In this document: piece after piece, positions 45,283 to 54,946 of the stretch
How positions within the stretch are numbered: the first letter of the stretch is position 1
Layout of the letters: every line of letters begins with the position of its first letter
Source of the DNA: Dyadobacter sp. 3J3
GTDB taxonomy: Bacteria > Bacteroidota > Bacteroidia > Cytophagales > Spirosomataceae
Reading direction: 5' to 3'
Length of the DNA: 64,000 nt
Assembly: GCF_009801115.1 (NCBI RefSeq)
Contig: NZ_VTOL01000005.1
Span: 170,300-234,299, forward strand
The notes under the pieces: model-generated
The model's input: the letters and a program-made list of their open reading frames with translations, nothing else
The model's database searches: none
Told to the model about the DNA's origin: nothing
Position numbers and translations under genes: made by a program

Positions 45283-46470
45283 CTAATTGTCATAATGAGT
45301 AACCCTTTTCATTGATTTATAAACTTTTTCCTTCAACCCATCTTTCGGAATGATTTCTATCCAGGAAATAACAACCAAAACAACCAACAAATTCTTCAAC
45401 CGAACTGTAATCTGTACATCAGAAATTCCACAGACTATTCCGCATAAAATAAAAAATGTAAAAGGGGACAAGAGCCGGTAACCAGGTTCGTCAAAGTGGC
45501 TGAAAATTCTTAGGACGAAAAGAAAAACCAAATAAAAAAATGAGATGATAAAAAGGCTTTTGTTCAAGTTTGTTAAAGCAAAATGGCTTTTTAATTCCTT
45601 TATTATCAAAAGTGAAATAAAAATTTGACAGCTGATTCCGGTTAAGAATAACAGATCGATAGACTGAAATGTCGTGTTTCCGAAAAGTGCTGTTTCATTA
45701 ATCAAACCTTTTGTAAAGGAGATGACATTTTCAGCTATCAGGATATTTCCGTCAAAACGAACTCCACCAAATAATTCTCCGCTGTTTTGATAATTAAGAA
45801 GAATATAAAAAAGGAAACCGGCCGACCAGAAAACAGCAAGGACTATCAGGATCAGACTTTTTGACTTTTCTTCTTTCCAGAAATAGTAGACACTATAACA
45901 AAGGCATAAAGGAATAATAAAAATTCCTGCATAACGAACAAACATCAACCCGATACCAAGCAGAAATATATAAATGATATTCGATTTTGAGAATTCGGGC
46001 TCAGTATTTATTTGATTAAAATGATAAGTCCAACCAAATAAAATCCCCAAAAATAAAGGTTCTGACCAGGTATGTGCCCAGAGTTTAAGGAAGGAGCCAA
46101 GGAAAAGAATACAGGCAATTAATATGGATTTATTTCTACCAAGCCAAACGTTTAAAAAGAAAAACAAAATTCCTGTCGAACCAATATTGACTATTTTGGA
46201 AGCCCAAAGCACATTGATTTTGGTGAGAAAAGTAACAAAGGCAATGGCTAATGAATAACCAGCCGGGAATGTTCCGTTCCATTGAAATGCAGTTTCATCC
46301 AAAATGGTATACCCATGTCCTTCTAAAATGTTGCTGGCAGATTCAAGATAATATTGCGAATCGATGGTTGTGTAATGATTTGGATTGACATAGGCGAGGA
46401 GCAAAACCAGTGTGCCGTGAAAAATCCACAACGTAAATAAAGAATAGTTTGGATTCAATTTACCTGACAT
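45283..46470 (-). CDS. Polytopic membrane protein, possible glycosyltransferase-like
   Basis: This 395-residue protein has about nine to ten hydrophobic segments. A short external segment after the first helix contains DSQYYLESASNILEGHGY and WNGTFPAGYSLAIA, the layout of ArnT/PMT-type GT39 family enzymes and of related O-antigen membrane proteins. The DxD-like motif is not clear, so activity is not certain. It ends one base before the PorU2 gene on the same strand; the two are probably co-transcribed. Confidence 0.6.
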   Translation of the reverse strand: MSGKLNPNYSLFTLWIFHGTLVLLLAYVNPNHYTTIDSQYYLESASNILEGHGYTILDETAFQWNGTFPAGYSLAIAFVTFLTKINVLWASKIVNIGSTGILFFFLNVWLGRNKSILIACILFLGSFLKLWAHTWSEPLFLGILFGWTYHFNQINTEPEFSKSNIIYIFLLGIGLMFVRYAGIFIIPLCLCYSVYYFWKEEKSKSLILIVLAVFWSAGFLFYILLNYQNSGELFGGVRFDGNILIAENVISFTKGLINETALFGNTTFQSIDLLFLTGISCQIFISLLIIKELKSHFALTNLNKSLFIISFFYLVFLFVLRIFSHFDEPGYRLLSPFTFFILCGIVCGISDVQITVRLKNLLVVLVVISWIEIIPKDGLKEKVYKSMKRVTHYDN

Positions 46471-46471
46471 A

Positions 46472-49426
46472 TCAATGCATCCAGATCAATTGACCGCTCA
46501 TTCCTTTTTTAGCTTCCGGTGTTAAAGAAATATTTTTCGCTTCAATATTCATTCTATAAAGATAGGCTCCGGCAGAAATTCCTTTGGGTTGCCAGATAAA
46601 TTCGTTTTTGCCTAAATGTGGAATGATGTCTCTCTTTTCAATTTTATTTCCTGTTTTATCAAAAACCATAATACTCCATTTTTGCGGAGGTTCCGATCCT
46701 CTGAATTCGATGTGAAATTTGAAATACTGACCGGAAGGATTTGGCGAAACATAAGCGGAAATAATTTCCAATGTATCGGAGACGGCGATATCAGGAATAA
46801 TTAAGCCTGTTGAAAAAAGATTATTATTTTTATTTTCTTCAGTTATTTCATTCGCCGGATCGATCGTGAAAGTCCACTTTTCTTTCCCGGATTTTAAAAA
46901 TTTGTTTGGGATAGTGAAAGAAAGGGTGTCGAGGTAAAAAGCGGATGGTTTTATAAATTGATAAGATTCAGTAGTAATAGAATCTCTTACACGACGGATA
47001 TTTATTGTCAGATTCTCGTTTTTATATTTTCCGAAATTTACAAGCCCAATATCAACTTTGATCGAATCCGTTTTTGCCGATAACGTCTTTCCATTTGGAT
47101 TCGAGAATTTTAAAAAATCCGGTTGCCAGGCGTAATCTGGTAAGGTTGCCGGAAATAAACGGATGGCCGGATCACCTTGCAGATTCATTTGTTGTGCCGT
47201 AATTCCATCCGAAAGCGTTGGATACTTCAATATATTTCTCCTGATCGCTTCCTTCTGAATGATTCCAAATGATTGATTTGTAAAGGTGGTATCTGCCAGT
47301 ACATCATAAAATGAATCGGTGTAATGTTTCAAAGAAGATGAAACACCATTGTGTGTATGTGCCAGAAATAAAATCGCACCTTTATTTGGGGTCAAAATCC
47401 AGTTATTGCTGATTGTGGAAGGAGAATAAAATGAATTTCCTAACGCGCAGCCATTCATAATGACAGCCGGAAACAAAGAATCATTTTTATAATTTCTTTT
47501 TTGATCGTCGGCAAAACCTAGTTCAATATCAGTAGAACTGAGGCTTGAATGTCCGTAAAGCGTGATCAATCCGACACCTTTGTTTAAAATGGTATGCAGC
47601 GGAAAATCTTCTTTTAGCGCATTGGTTTGTTTGGAAATGGTAATGACATTACCAACTGACTTTGAAATTGTCTTTTTAAAACTATCAACATATTCTCGAT
47701 ATATTTCCCTTTCAACATTGGTATGTCCGCCGCTGAGATGTAGCATGTTTTTTCGCCAGGGTGCTGCTTTATTCTGACTTTCAAACGCTTTTACTTTTTG
47801 TAAATAGTCATAAATGTTTTGAGCGTTCGCAGCATTGACCCTGCCAATCGGAACCAAAGGAACATATTTCAAAGAATCTGCCAGTTCCATGGCCAGCGTA
47901 ATATCCGATCCCGGCCAACCGGCATTCGGGATCATATCATTTTCTCTGGCTTTTATTTGATGACGAGCCGTTTGTGGATCAATCGATTTTCCAAGTAACA
48001 GAACAAATTTTAATGAAGCTTTTGCGTGTAAAAAAGAAATGGCATTTCTGATTCCAAGCGGACCTGGTTCTCCATAATTGAACTGATCAAAAATTTCTTC
48101 ACTATTCAAAATCAAAGGGTTGAAACTACCACCCGTTTTTGAGGCGCGATACGCCGCATAATCTTCGACGGGGTCTTTACTTTCTTTAACAGGATTTCTA
48201 ACCAAAGGATGGCTGATGATCAGATAATCTGTTTCAGGATTGCTATTTCGAAATTTTACTATTCTCGGGGTGAGAATCTTCATCGGTTCTTTAATTGCGA
48301 TAATTTGTGAAGCGCTGTTTATTGGTAAAATTGAATTTGTATTAATCAATCTTATGAGTTGATACGGATTTGAGCAGTCATAAAATTTCCAGTTTTCTGC
48401 ATTCTTAAAGAGTACAGATTTTTTGGAAGTTTCGGAATTAAAATAAAATCTGTTTTGTAGAGAAGTTTCAGGAAGCGAGATCTTTTGTGGATAAATCCAC
48501 TTGATATAAGAGACAGAAACTGAACCGGAATTATTAATTGGAACTGCCGAAATGGAAATACTGCCATCTATTGACAAATCTTCTTTATTAAACGAAATGG
48601 TAAATTTCTCAGAATTGTAATTAAGCAATTCAACAGTGTTTAATTTCCTGCCAGTTGTTTTTGAATCACCCGTCCAAATCTCAATCTGATGATTTCCTGC
48701 ATTTCGTCCGACAATTAATAACTCAACTTTTGTCCCGTTAAATTTCTCGAGAATTGCATTTTCAGGAATTAATTTAAAAGTCTCCCTTTGCTCGTTCGCT
48801 ATGACTTTTCCCGTCCAACCTTCGCCATAATCATAAGTTGTTAGCGCAGTTCCGGTTTCATAATCGCTACCCATTGGATACAAATTCCCGGCTGGATAAT
48901 GGCTGGTATTAACTTGTAATATCTCATTCAAATGATAATTAATAATAGTTTTCGAAATGTTAGAATCTAAAATTTCGTTTCTTTTTCCAGGAATATTATT
49001 TTTATTACAGGTCAAAAAGTAAGATGCCGTATCCGAATACAAACTGTAATAGGTATGCGGCATTGCCTGTGGATTTACATAAAGCGCGGAATCTAAAGCG
49101 CCGTCATTCCTTTCTCCAAAAAAAGTGAGATAACCGTCCTGATTAAATTTTTCTTCTGAATTGTTAGTAATCTCTATCGCCACTTCCCGGCCTCTGCGAA
49201 AAAGTTGGATAGAAGAAAGAGGAAAAGAGTCGATTGGAAAACCTGCCTCCCGGAGTTCTGATGACGTGATTTTGTAAATTCCAGTTTCAATGACAGGAAT
49301 ACGCAGATAGGTTTGTGAAGTATTGATCCACTCATTTCCATATTTCTTTTGTGCTGAAACCTGCAAAGTGGTCAGGAAAACAAGAAATACGATTTTGAGA
49401 AAGTAATGTGTGTACAGCTTTTCCAT
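46472..49426 (-). CDS. C25-family peptidase, PorU2-like
   Basis: This 984-residue protein has a signal peptide (LKIVFLVFLTTLQVSA) and the C25 (gingipain/PorU) catalytic pattern with both residues: the histidine in LITLYGHSSLSS and the cysteine in VIMNGCALGNSF. An N-terminal domain like that of PorU is present (YLRIPVIETGIYKITSSEL). The C-terminal part (VSPNPSGQYFKFHIEF... to the end) is a T9SS sorting-like module. It is a second C25 protein besides the porU of this window, the type often called PorU2. Its role is unknown; it is not known to replace PorU. Confidence 0.82.
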   Translation of the reverse strand: MEKLYTHYFLKIVFLVFLTTLQVSAQKKYGNEWINTSQTYLRIPVIETGIYKITSSELREAGFPIDSFPLSSIQLFRRGREVAIEITNNSEEKFNQDGYLTFFGERNDGALDSALYVNPQAMPHTYYSLYSDTASYFLTCNKNNIPGKRNEILDSNISKTIINYHLNEILQVNTSHYPAGNLYPMGSDYETGTALTTYDYGEGWTGKVIANEQRETFKLIPENAILEKFNGTKVELLIVGRNAGNHQIEIWTGDSKTTGRKLNTVELLNYNSEKFTISFNKEDLSIDGSISISAVPINNSGSVSVSYIKWIYPQKISLPETSLQNRFYFNSETSKKSVLFKNAENWKFYDCSNPYQLIRLINTNSILPINSASQIIAIKEPMKILTPRIVKFRNSNPETDYLIISHPLVRNPVKESKDPVEDYAAYRASKTGGSFNPLILNSEEIFDQFNYGEPGPLGIRNAISFLHAKASLKFVLLLGKSIDPQTARHQIKARENDMIPNAGWPGSDITLAMELADSLKYVPLVPIGRVNAANAQNIYDYLQKVKAFESQNKAAPWRKNMLHLSGGHTNVEREIYREYVDSFKKTISKSVGNVITISKQTNALKEDFPLHTILNKGVGLITLYGHSSLSSTDIELGFADDQKRNYKNDSLFPAVIMNGCALGNSFYSPSTISNNWILTPNKGAILFLAHTHNGVSSSLKHYTDSFYDVLADTTFTNQSFGIIQKEAIRRNILKYPTLSDGITAQQMNLQGDPAIRLFPATLPDYAWQPDFLKFSNPNGKTLSAKTDSIKVDIGLVNFGKYKNENLTINIRRVRDSITTESYQFIKPSAFYLDTLSFTIPNKFLKSGKEKWTFTIDPANEITEENKNNNLFSTGLIIPDIAVSDTLEIISAYVSPNPSGQYFKFHIEFRGSEPPQKWSIMVFDKTGNKIEKRDIIPHLGKNEFIWQPKGISAGAYLYRMNIEAKNISLTPEAKKGMSGQLIWMH

Positions 49427-49462
49427 ATTTCCAAAAGAAAATCAGGATGGGCGTACACTGTT

Positions 49463-49969
49463 TTATGCTTCTTTTCTTACATAAAGATTCATAGAAAATG
49501 CGTATTCGTGGCGTTCATCCTTTTCGTGAAATTCAGAGGAAATCAACTCCCATTCTTGCCAATCCAGTTTCGGGAAATAAGCATCGCCTTCGATGGTTGT
49601 GTGTACGATTGTCAGGTACAATTTCTCCACCAAATGTAGTGCTTGTTCAAAAACAGAAGCGCCTCCTAAGACAAATACTTCGTTTTCCTCTTTAAGTAAC
49701 GCAATGCCCTCATTTAAATCGTCGGCACGTTCTGTTTTGTTGAAGTTTTCAAGATTTTTATTTCTGCTTAATACCACATTTCTGTACGAAGAATGTAGTG
49801 CATCAGCCGCTTCAAAACTTTTTCTTCCCTGTAAAAATGGTTTTCCATCCGTTACTTTTCTAAAATGTACCCACTCATCCGGCAAGTGCCAGGGTAAGCG
49901 ATTATCCTGCCCGATTACCTGATTTTCGCTCATGGCGGCGATGATGTATAGGTGCGGTTTATTTGTCAT
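49463..49969 (-). CDS. folA: Dihydrofolate reductase
   Basis: This 168-residue enzyme reduces dihydrofolate to tetrahydrofolate with NADPH and is the target of trimethoprim. The motifs are IIAAMSENQVIGQDNRLPWHLPDE, F-L-Q-G-R-K-S-F for the NADPH loop, and VFVLGGASVFEQAL. The acidic catalytic residue aligning with Asp27 of E. coli is a glutamate (E32), as in some Gram-positive and eukaryotic enzymes. No thyA is next to it; the PorU2 gene is downstream. Confidence 0.9.
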   Translation of the reverse strand: MTNKPHLYIIAAMSENQVIGQDNRLPWHLPDEWVHFRKVTDGKPFLQGRKSFEAADALHSSYRNVVLSRNKNLENFNKTERADDLNEGIALLKEENEVFVLGGASVFEQALHLVEKLYLTIVHTTIEGDAYFPKLDWQEWELISSEFHEKDERHEYAFSMNLYVRKEA

Positions 49970-50100
49970 GAAGCGTTTTAGTTGAGTTAAATGATTTGAA
50001 AATATAAGGTTAAAATTAATGAATTCTAAAACACATGCTTTTTTTACCGGTCAACCTGATATATAACCACTTATCAAAACACCAAAAAAATTTTTACCTA

Positions 50101-50136
50101 GTACCTTGCATCGCAAAGTACCTGTGTATACCTTTG
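50101..50136 (+). promoter_or_regulatory. Promoter and dyad operator upstream of padR
   Basis: TTG (50106-50108) and TACCTTTG (50129-50136) are 20 bases apart, a full match to the Bacteroidota promoter. Across the -33 region and spacer is the imperfect dyad GTAC-C-TTGC-ATC-GCAA-A-GTAC (50101-50121). Its position and the adjacent padR gene make it a likely PadR operator for auto-repression. Confidence 0.6.
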
Positions 50137-50207
50137 TTCGTATAGAAGGTGCAAATCCTGTCTATTAGCCATGAAATAATATTTCATTTAGTAAAACATG
50201 ACACTGT

Positions 50208-50570
50208 ATGAATATCGAAAATGCCCAAGTGCAGATGCGGAAAGGAATTTTGGAATTCTGTATCCTGCACATCATATCCCGGGGCGAAGTGTATGCCTCG
50301 GATATGTTGGATGAATTAACCTCTGCAAAAATGATGGTTGTGGAAGGCACACTCTATCCTCTATTGACACGATTGAAAAATTCGGGTTGGCTGGATTATA
50401 AATGGGTGGAATCTTCGTCCGGACCTCCCAGGAAGTACTATGTTTTGACAGATGAAGGAAAGATATTTCTGGATGCTATGCAGGCCACGTGGTTCGAACT
50501 TGCGGATTCGGTAAAAACGGTGATTTATCGTACCGGAGAACTGAGTAAGACAGATACTTCTAATTCCTAA
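50208..50570 (+). CDS. PadR-family transcriptional regulator
   Basis: This 120-residue protein has a winged-helix PadR fold: an N-terminal helix (RKGILEFCILHIISRGE), the DNA-recognition part EGTLYPLLTRLKNSGWLDY, and a wing PPRKYYVLTDEGK. PadR proteins usually repress nearby genes and are released by small molecules or phenolics. A dyad over its promoter suggests autoregulation. The two genes after it, a PspC-domain protein and a GIN-domain protein, are the likely targets and lie close behind (34-base gap). Confidence 0.88.
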   Translation: MNIENAQVQMRKGILEFCILHIISRGEVYASDMLDELTSAKMMVVEGTLYPLLTRLKNSGWLDYKWVESSSGPPRKYYVLTDEGKIFLDAMQATWFELADSVKTVIYRTGELSKTDTSNS

Positions 50571-50603
50571 CTGATCATTTAAAGACCTTCGATTATTTCA
50601 ATC

Positions 50604-53147
50604 ATGAAAAAGACAATCAGTATCAATATAGGCGGTGTCATCTTCCACATCGAGGAGGACGGATACGAAAAGCTGAAAAGCTATCTCGGTTCTATTCAGA
50701 AATATTTTTCTTCATTTGCAGACAGCAAAGAAATTCTTTCAGACATTGAAGGAAGGGTTGCAGAGCGTTTTCTGAACAAACAAAAAGCAGAAGCAAAACA
50801 GGTTATTTCACTTACGGATGTTGACGAATTAATTTTGGCTATGGGTACCGTAGCAGATTTTGAAGCGATTGAGCAGGCGGAAGATATTTTCGCAGATCCG
50901 CTTCAGTCGGCTACTCCGGGTGCAGCTTCAATACCAAAAGAAGAAAGTTATTCATCTGCATCAACAGCATCAGCTCCAAATACAGAATCAAAAACAGCAG
51001 CAAACCCTAAAAAACTAATCAGAGATCTTCGCAGAAAATTGGTTGGTGGAGTGGCAGCTGGTTTGGGACATTATTTTACCATTGATCCACTCTGGGTAAG
51101 ATTAGCCTTTTTATTCGCAGTTATTGGTTTGCCAGCCGGATCAGGTATGTTAAATCTGAACATGGAAGATGAATTTGGTCCATTATCGGGTTTTGTTGTC
51201 TTGGTCTATATCGCCATGTGGATCGCTTTCCCAGGTTCTACAACTTTGGAAGAAGATACCAAAATCAAGAAATTTTATCGAAATCCGGATCGTAAAGTCG
51301 TTGGTGGTGTTGCTGCCGGTGTTGCCTCTTATTTTGGAGTTGACTTAGGCGTTGTACGTTTCTTATGGGTACTTTCCATTTTCGTATTCGGCTCAGGGGT
51401 TTTGATTTATATCGTTCTTTGGATCATTGCGCCTGCGGCAAATACGCTGACAGAAAAAATGGAAATGCAGGGAGAGCCCATTACGCTTTCCAATATTGAA
51501 TCAAATATCAAACAAAGTCTGAACCTAAGTGATAAAGGAGGTGAAGAAAATCCGGTAACCAGAATTCTGCTTTTCCCTTTCCGTGCGATTGCTTTAATAA
51601 TTCAGGCATTGGGGAAGTTATTCAAAGGCCTCGGGCCCGTGCTTAGGATACTGACAGGCGGATTTTTGGTACTTATTGCAGCTGTATCTTTATTTGGTAT
51701 TGTCGTAGGTGGAGCGGTCGTGATGGGTTTTGCAAACGTAGCAACCTTTGACGGAATGCCAGTCCCTTTCAGGATTTTTCAGGAATTGCCATCGAGTTTA
51801 ATTTTATCTGGACTTCTGGTTTCTGCGGTTCCTTTGGTAACTTTTCTTTTGTTAGGATTAACACTTTTATCAAATAAGAAAATCGTTAGCGGCTCCGTTT
51901 GGCTTACTTTATTAGGACTTTGGATTGTAGGGATTATCGTTGCAACCGTTCAGGGAGTTGCATATCAGCAGAATTTTGCAAAACGCGGAGAATTTACAAC
52001 CTCTGAATTTTATGCGGTTCCGGCAGGAATGCTTACGCTTGACGAACAGGATAATGACGAGGATGAAAGTATCGATGTAGATATCAGACTTGTCGGCTAC
52101 AATGGCATTGATAGTCTGAAACTTGATAAAAAGATGACATCAAGAGGGCGGACAAAACAGGATGCCGGAAAAAATGCTTCCGAACTGATGTATAAGGTAT
52201 CTGTGAAAGATTCTGTATTCACTTTCCCGGAAGGGCCAACATTAGGAGCAACCGGGAGGTTCAGAAACCAGCAGATTGATCTGACCCTTAACATTCCTTA
52301 CGATAAACCTTTTATTATTTCACGATCAATCTGGTATTCGATATCACATTATTACAGTAGCAATCACCATCTGGATACGTATGATTTGGGTGACGATGAC
52401 ATAAACTGGAACAATCTGCGCTGGACAATCCGCAGGGATTCAGGATTGGTCTGTTTAAATATTCCTGCAAAATATGTTCGGGTAGATGATAATGACGATG
52501 ACAACAACAATAATGAAAATTATTCTGTTGATGACAACGATGATGATTTCACCCTGGGTGATCGTGGAAATTATATTAAACAATTTCCGGTGAAAGATTT
52601 CAAAAAGATAAGCATCGGAGGCGCTTATTCGATCAGCATCAAACAAGGAGCAGAGTTTAATGTTTCAGCAGATGGTGACGAAAAGGACGTAGATGATCTG
52701 AAAATATACGAAGAAGATGGCGTTCTTAAAGTTAAAGGAAACGCTGGTTTTAGTCTGTTTGGAAACGACGGAAGAAGAGTTGGTATCGTGATAACCATGC
52801 CAACGGTTGAAGAAGTTTCTATTTCAGGTGCTAATAAAGCTAAAATTTCAGGATTTAAAGGTCTTTCTAAACTTAGCGTTGATTTGACCGGAGCTTCTAA
52901 AACAGATATTGATGTTGAAACCAACCAATTGACAGTTGAACTCACCGGCGCTTCAAAAGCTACATTAAAAGGATCCGCAACGACTGCTAATTTTGATCTG
53001 ACCGGAGCTTGTAAATTAGTAAGCAAAGGAATGAATATCCAGAATGCGGATGTATCGGCAACTGGCGCGTCAAAGGCGGATTTAGGACATATTCCAAATT
53101 TGAAAAAGGATGCTTCGGGTGTAAGTAAAATAGAATCTCAGGATTAA
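50604..53147 (+). CDS. PspC-domain and GIN-domain membrane protein
   Basis: This 847-residue protein combines an N-terminal cytoplasmic-type domain (1-100), two PspC domains (about 140-212 and 223-282, each ending in a membrane helix), further membrane helices (about 320-450), an Asp/Asn-rich linker (about 625-655) and a C-terminal DUF2807/GIN beta-helix domain (about 655-847) made of repeated (T/S)-G-A-(S/N)-K turns. It belongs to the PadR-PspC-GIN stress modules of Bacteroidota. By analogy to PspC it may sense envelope stress. The next gene encodes a free GIN domain. Confidence 0.85.
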   Translation: MKKTISINIGGVIFHIEEDGYEKLKSYLGSIQKYFSSFADSKEILSDIEGRVAERFLNKQKAEAKQVISLTDVDELILAMGTVADFEAIEQAEDIFADPLQSATPGAASIPKEESYSSASTASAPNTESKTAANPKKLIRDLRRKLVGGVAAGLGHYFTIDPLWVRLAFLFAVIGLPAGSGMLNLNMEDEFGPLSGFVVLVYIAMWIAFPGSTTLEEDTKIKKFYRNPDRKVVGGVAAGVASYFGVDLGVVRFLWVLSIFVFGSGVLIYIVLWIIAPAANTLTEKMEMQGEPITLSNIESNIKQSLNLSDKGGEENPVTRILLFPFRAIALIIQALGKLFKGLGPVLRILTGGFLVLIAAVSLFGIVVGGAVVMGFANVATFDGMPVPFRIFQELPSSLILSGLLVSAVPLVTFLLLGLTLLSNKKIVSGSVWLTLLGLWIVGIIVATVQGVAYQQNFAKRGEFTTSEFYAVPAGMLTLDEQDNDEDESIDVDIRLVGYNGIDSLKLDKKMTSRGRTKQDAGKNASELMYKVSVKDSVFTFPEGPTLGATGRFRNQQIDLTLNIPYDKPFIISRSIWYSISHYYSSNHHLDTYDLGDDDINWNNLRWTIRRDSGLVCLNIPAKYVRVDDNDDDNNNNENYSVDDNDDDFTLGDRGNYIKQFPVKDFKKISIGGAYSISIKQGAEFNVSADGDEKDVDDLKIYEEDGVLKVKGNAGFSLFGNDGRRVGIVITMPTVEEVSISGANKAKISGFKGLSKLSVDLTGASKTDIDVETNQLTVELTGASKATLKGSATTANFDLTGACKLVSKGMNIQNADVSATGASKADLGHIPNLKKDASGVSKIESQD

Positions 53148-53222
53148 TCAGGATACTGATGCAACCTATTTTGCGGATTTGACATCATGCTAGCGTAATC
53201 AAAACCTAAAAAGAAATTAGAC

Positions 53223-53906
53223 ATGAAAAAATTACTTTTATTCGGCTTATTCTGTTTGTTATCAGCGGGCGCATTCGCTCAGGAAAGCCGTACATTCCCT
53301 GTTTCTGATTTTAGCAAACTTTCCATGGGAAGCGCTTTTAAAGTGGATGTGAAACAAGGGAAACAATATAGTTTGAACGCTTCCGGAGAAAGTGACGATG
53401 TAAAAGACCTGGAAGCGAAAGTTGTTTCAGGTGTTTTGAGAGTCGGTTACAAAGGTAACAACTGGAACAAACGACGTAAAACGGTTAACATTACAATCGT
53501 GATGCCTGCTTTGGAGGGTGTAGATTTTTCAGGCGCATCAAAAGTGGTTGTGAATAAATTTGTGGGCACAAAAATGATGGCTATTGAAGTTTCAGGTGCT
53601 TCGCAGGTTACAATGGATTTCTCTGCCCCAAAAGTTACTTTTGAGCTTTCAGGAGCTTCGACGCTGGCGATCACAGGACAGGGAAGTGTTTTAAACGGTG
53701 AAGTTTCCGGTGCTTCTTCTTTTAAAGGTGAAAGTTTCCCTGCAAAAGATGTAAACATTGATGCTTCGGGAGCAAGCAGTGCATACGTTGTGTCAAGTAC
53801 AAGCGTCCATGCAGATGCAAGCGGTGCAAGCAGAATTCGCTATTCAGGAGATGCGAAGGACATTCATTCCAACACCTCGGGTGCCAGTTCTGTGAAAAGA
53901 GATTAA
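53223..53906 (+). CDS. Secreted GIN-domain (DUF2807) protein
   Basis: This 227-residue protein has a signal peptide (LLLFGLFCLLSAGAFAQ) followed by a GIN/DUF2807 beta-helix domain with the repeating turns FSGASK, VSGASQ, LSGAST, VSGASS, DASGASS and DASGASR. Its fold repeats the C-terminal part of the preceding PspC protein, so it is probably a duplicated, detached copy with the same operon control. It should be periplasmic or outer-membrane-associated. Confidence 0.85.
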   Translation: MKKLLLFGLFCLLSAGAFAQESRTFPVSDFSKLSMGSAFKVDVKQGKQYSLNASGESDDVKDLEAKVVSGVLRVGYKGNNWNKRRKTVNITIVMPALEGVDFSGASKVVVNKFVGTKMMAIEVSGASQVTMDFSAPKVTFELSGASTLAITGQGSVLNGEVSGASSFKGESFPAKDVNIDASGASSAYVVSSTSVHADASGASRIRYSGDAKDIHSNTSGASSVKRD

Positions 53907-53929
53907 TTTTTTTAAGTCAAAATAGTATA

Positions 53930-53960
53930 AATAAGCCGGCATCGTCCGGCTTATTTTGTT
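53930..53960 (+). terminator. Terminator after the GIN gene
   Basis: AATAAGCCGG and CCGGCTTATT with a short loop and TTGTTTT following. This ends the padR unit. Confidence 0.75.
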
Positions 53961-54004
53961 TTATACCGAATTAGAAATTCACTTACAGAATAATTGATGG
54001 GTAA

Positions 54005-54012
54005 TATATTTG
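54005..54012 (+). promoter_or_regulatory. Candidate -7 element for the DUF6089 gene
   Basis: TATATTTG matches TAnnTTTG, 59 bases before the ATG of the next gene. Confidence 0.4.
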
Positions 54013-54070
54013 GGGACATTGTTAACTTAGCACCCGGTTATTAAATTATTGTTCAGTTTGACAGTATCGC

Positions 54071-54904
54071 ATGAAACGCATATTTGCTGGTTTGATTTTA
54101 TTATTTTACTCACTGCTTGTTGTTGGACCTGTAAAGTCCCAGTCAACAGTCAGTGAAAGGTATTTACATCCTTTTGGCGTTTTCAGTTTGACAGGTGGGG
54201 TAGGTATTGCTTATTATCAAGGCGATTTGAGAACCAAAATTAACAGACATCTTGGATTAGGTCCGTCTGTTTCGATTGGCGCTTTGTACCGGTTATCAGA
54301 ACATTTCAGTGCACGTGGTGAATTGCGTTTTTACCAGGTTTCTGCTGATCAGAAATATGACCCGAATTATATCCAGAATCTTTCTTTTAAAACGACAAAT
54401 CCGGATATAAATATTGGAATTCAGGCGGACATGTTCGCCTATAACAGACACAAGAAAACAAATCCTTATCTTCTGGCAGGTGTTGGTGTTACCTATATGA
54501 CGCCCACAGCTGTGCTGGATGGGAAACGTGGTAGCCTGGCTCCTTTACATACAGAGGGGGTTAAATACAGTCGCCTGCCATTGGTTTTTATGGCGGGAAT
54601 AGGTGTGTCAACCAAAGTTTCAGACCGGTGGAGGGTTGGACTGGAACTTTGCAATAACTTCGTAAATTCAGATTATCTGGATGATGTAAGTACTGTTTAT
54701 CCGGACCCGGCAACTTTGTCAAGTGATATAGCCCGCCGCCTTTCTGACCGTTCTTCTGAAATAGGACAACCGGCGCAACAGCCAGGATGGCACAGAGGCA
54801 GTCCAAAACGTAAGGATAGATATCTTTTCTTTCAGTTTCGTGCCAGTTATTTAATAGGAACAAAAAAAGAAGCACATGAGCGCAAAGCAGTTCGCTGCCC
54901 CTAA
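54071..54904 (+). CDS. DUF6089-type outer-membrane beta-barrel protein
   Basis: This 277-residue protein has a signal peptide (FAGLILLFYSLLVVGPVKS) and a short beta-barrel pattern of alternating polar/hydrophobic strands (FSLTGGVGIAYYQGDL, FMAGIGVSTKVSDRWRVGLEL). It ends with FFQFRASYLIGTK. It matches the DUF6089 family of Bacteroidota outer-membrane proteins. Function unknown. Confidence 0.75.
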   Translation: MKRIFAGLILLFYSLLVVGPVKSQSTVSERYLHPFGVFSLTGGVGIAYYQGDLRTKINRHLGLGPSVSIGALYRLSEHFSARGELRFYQVSADQKYDPNYIQNLSFKTTNPDINIGIQADMFAYNRHKKTNPYLLAGVGVTYMTPTAVLDGKRGSLAPLHTEGVKYSRLPLVFMAGIGVSTKVSDRWRVGLELCNNFVNSDYLDDVSTVYPDPATLSSDIARRLSDRSSEIGQPAQQPGWHRGSPKRKDRYLFFQFRASYLIGTKKEAHERKAVRCP

Positions 54905-54946
54905 CCGCTAACTCCTAATTGCTAAAAGCTAACAGAATCAGCCCAA

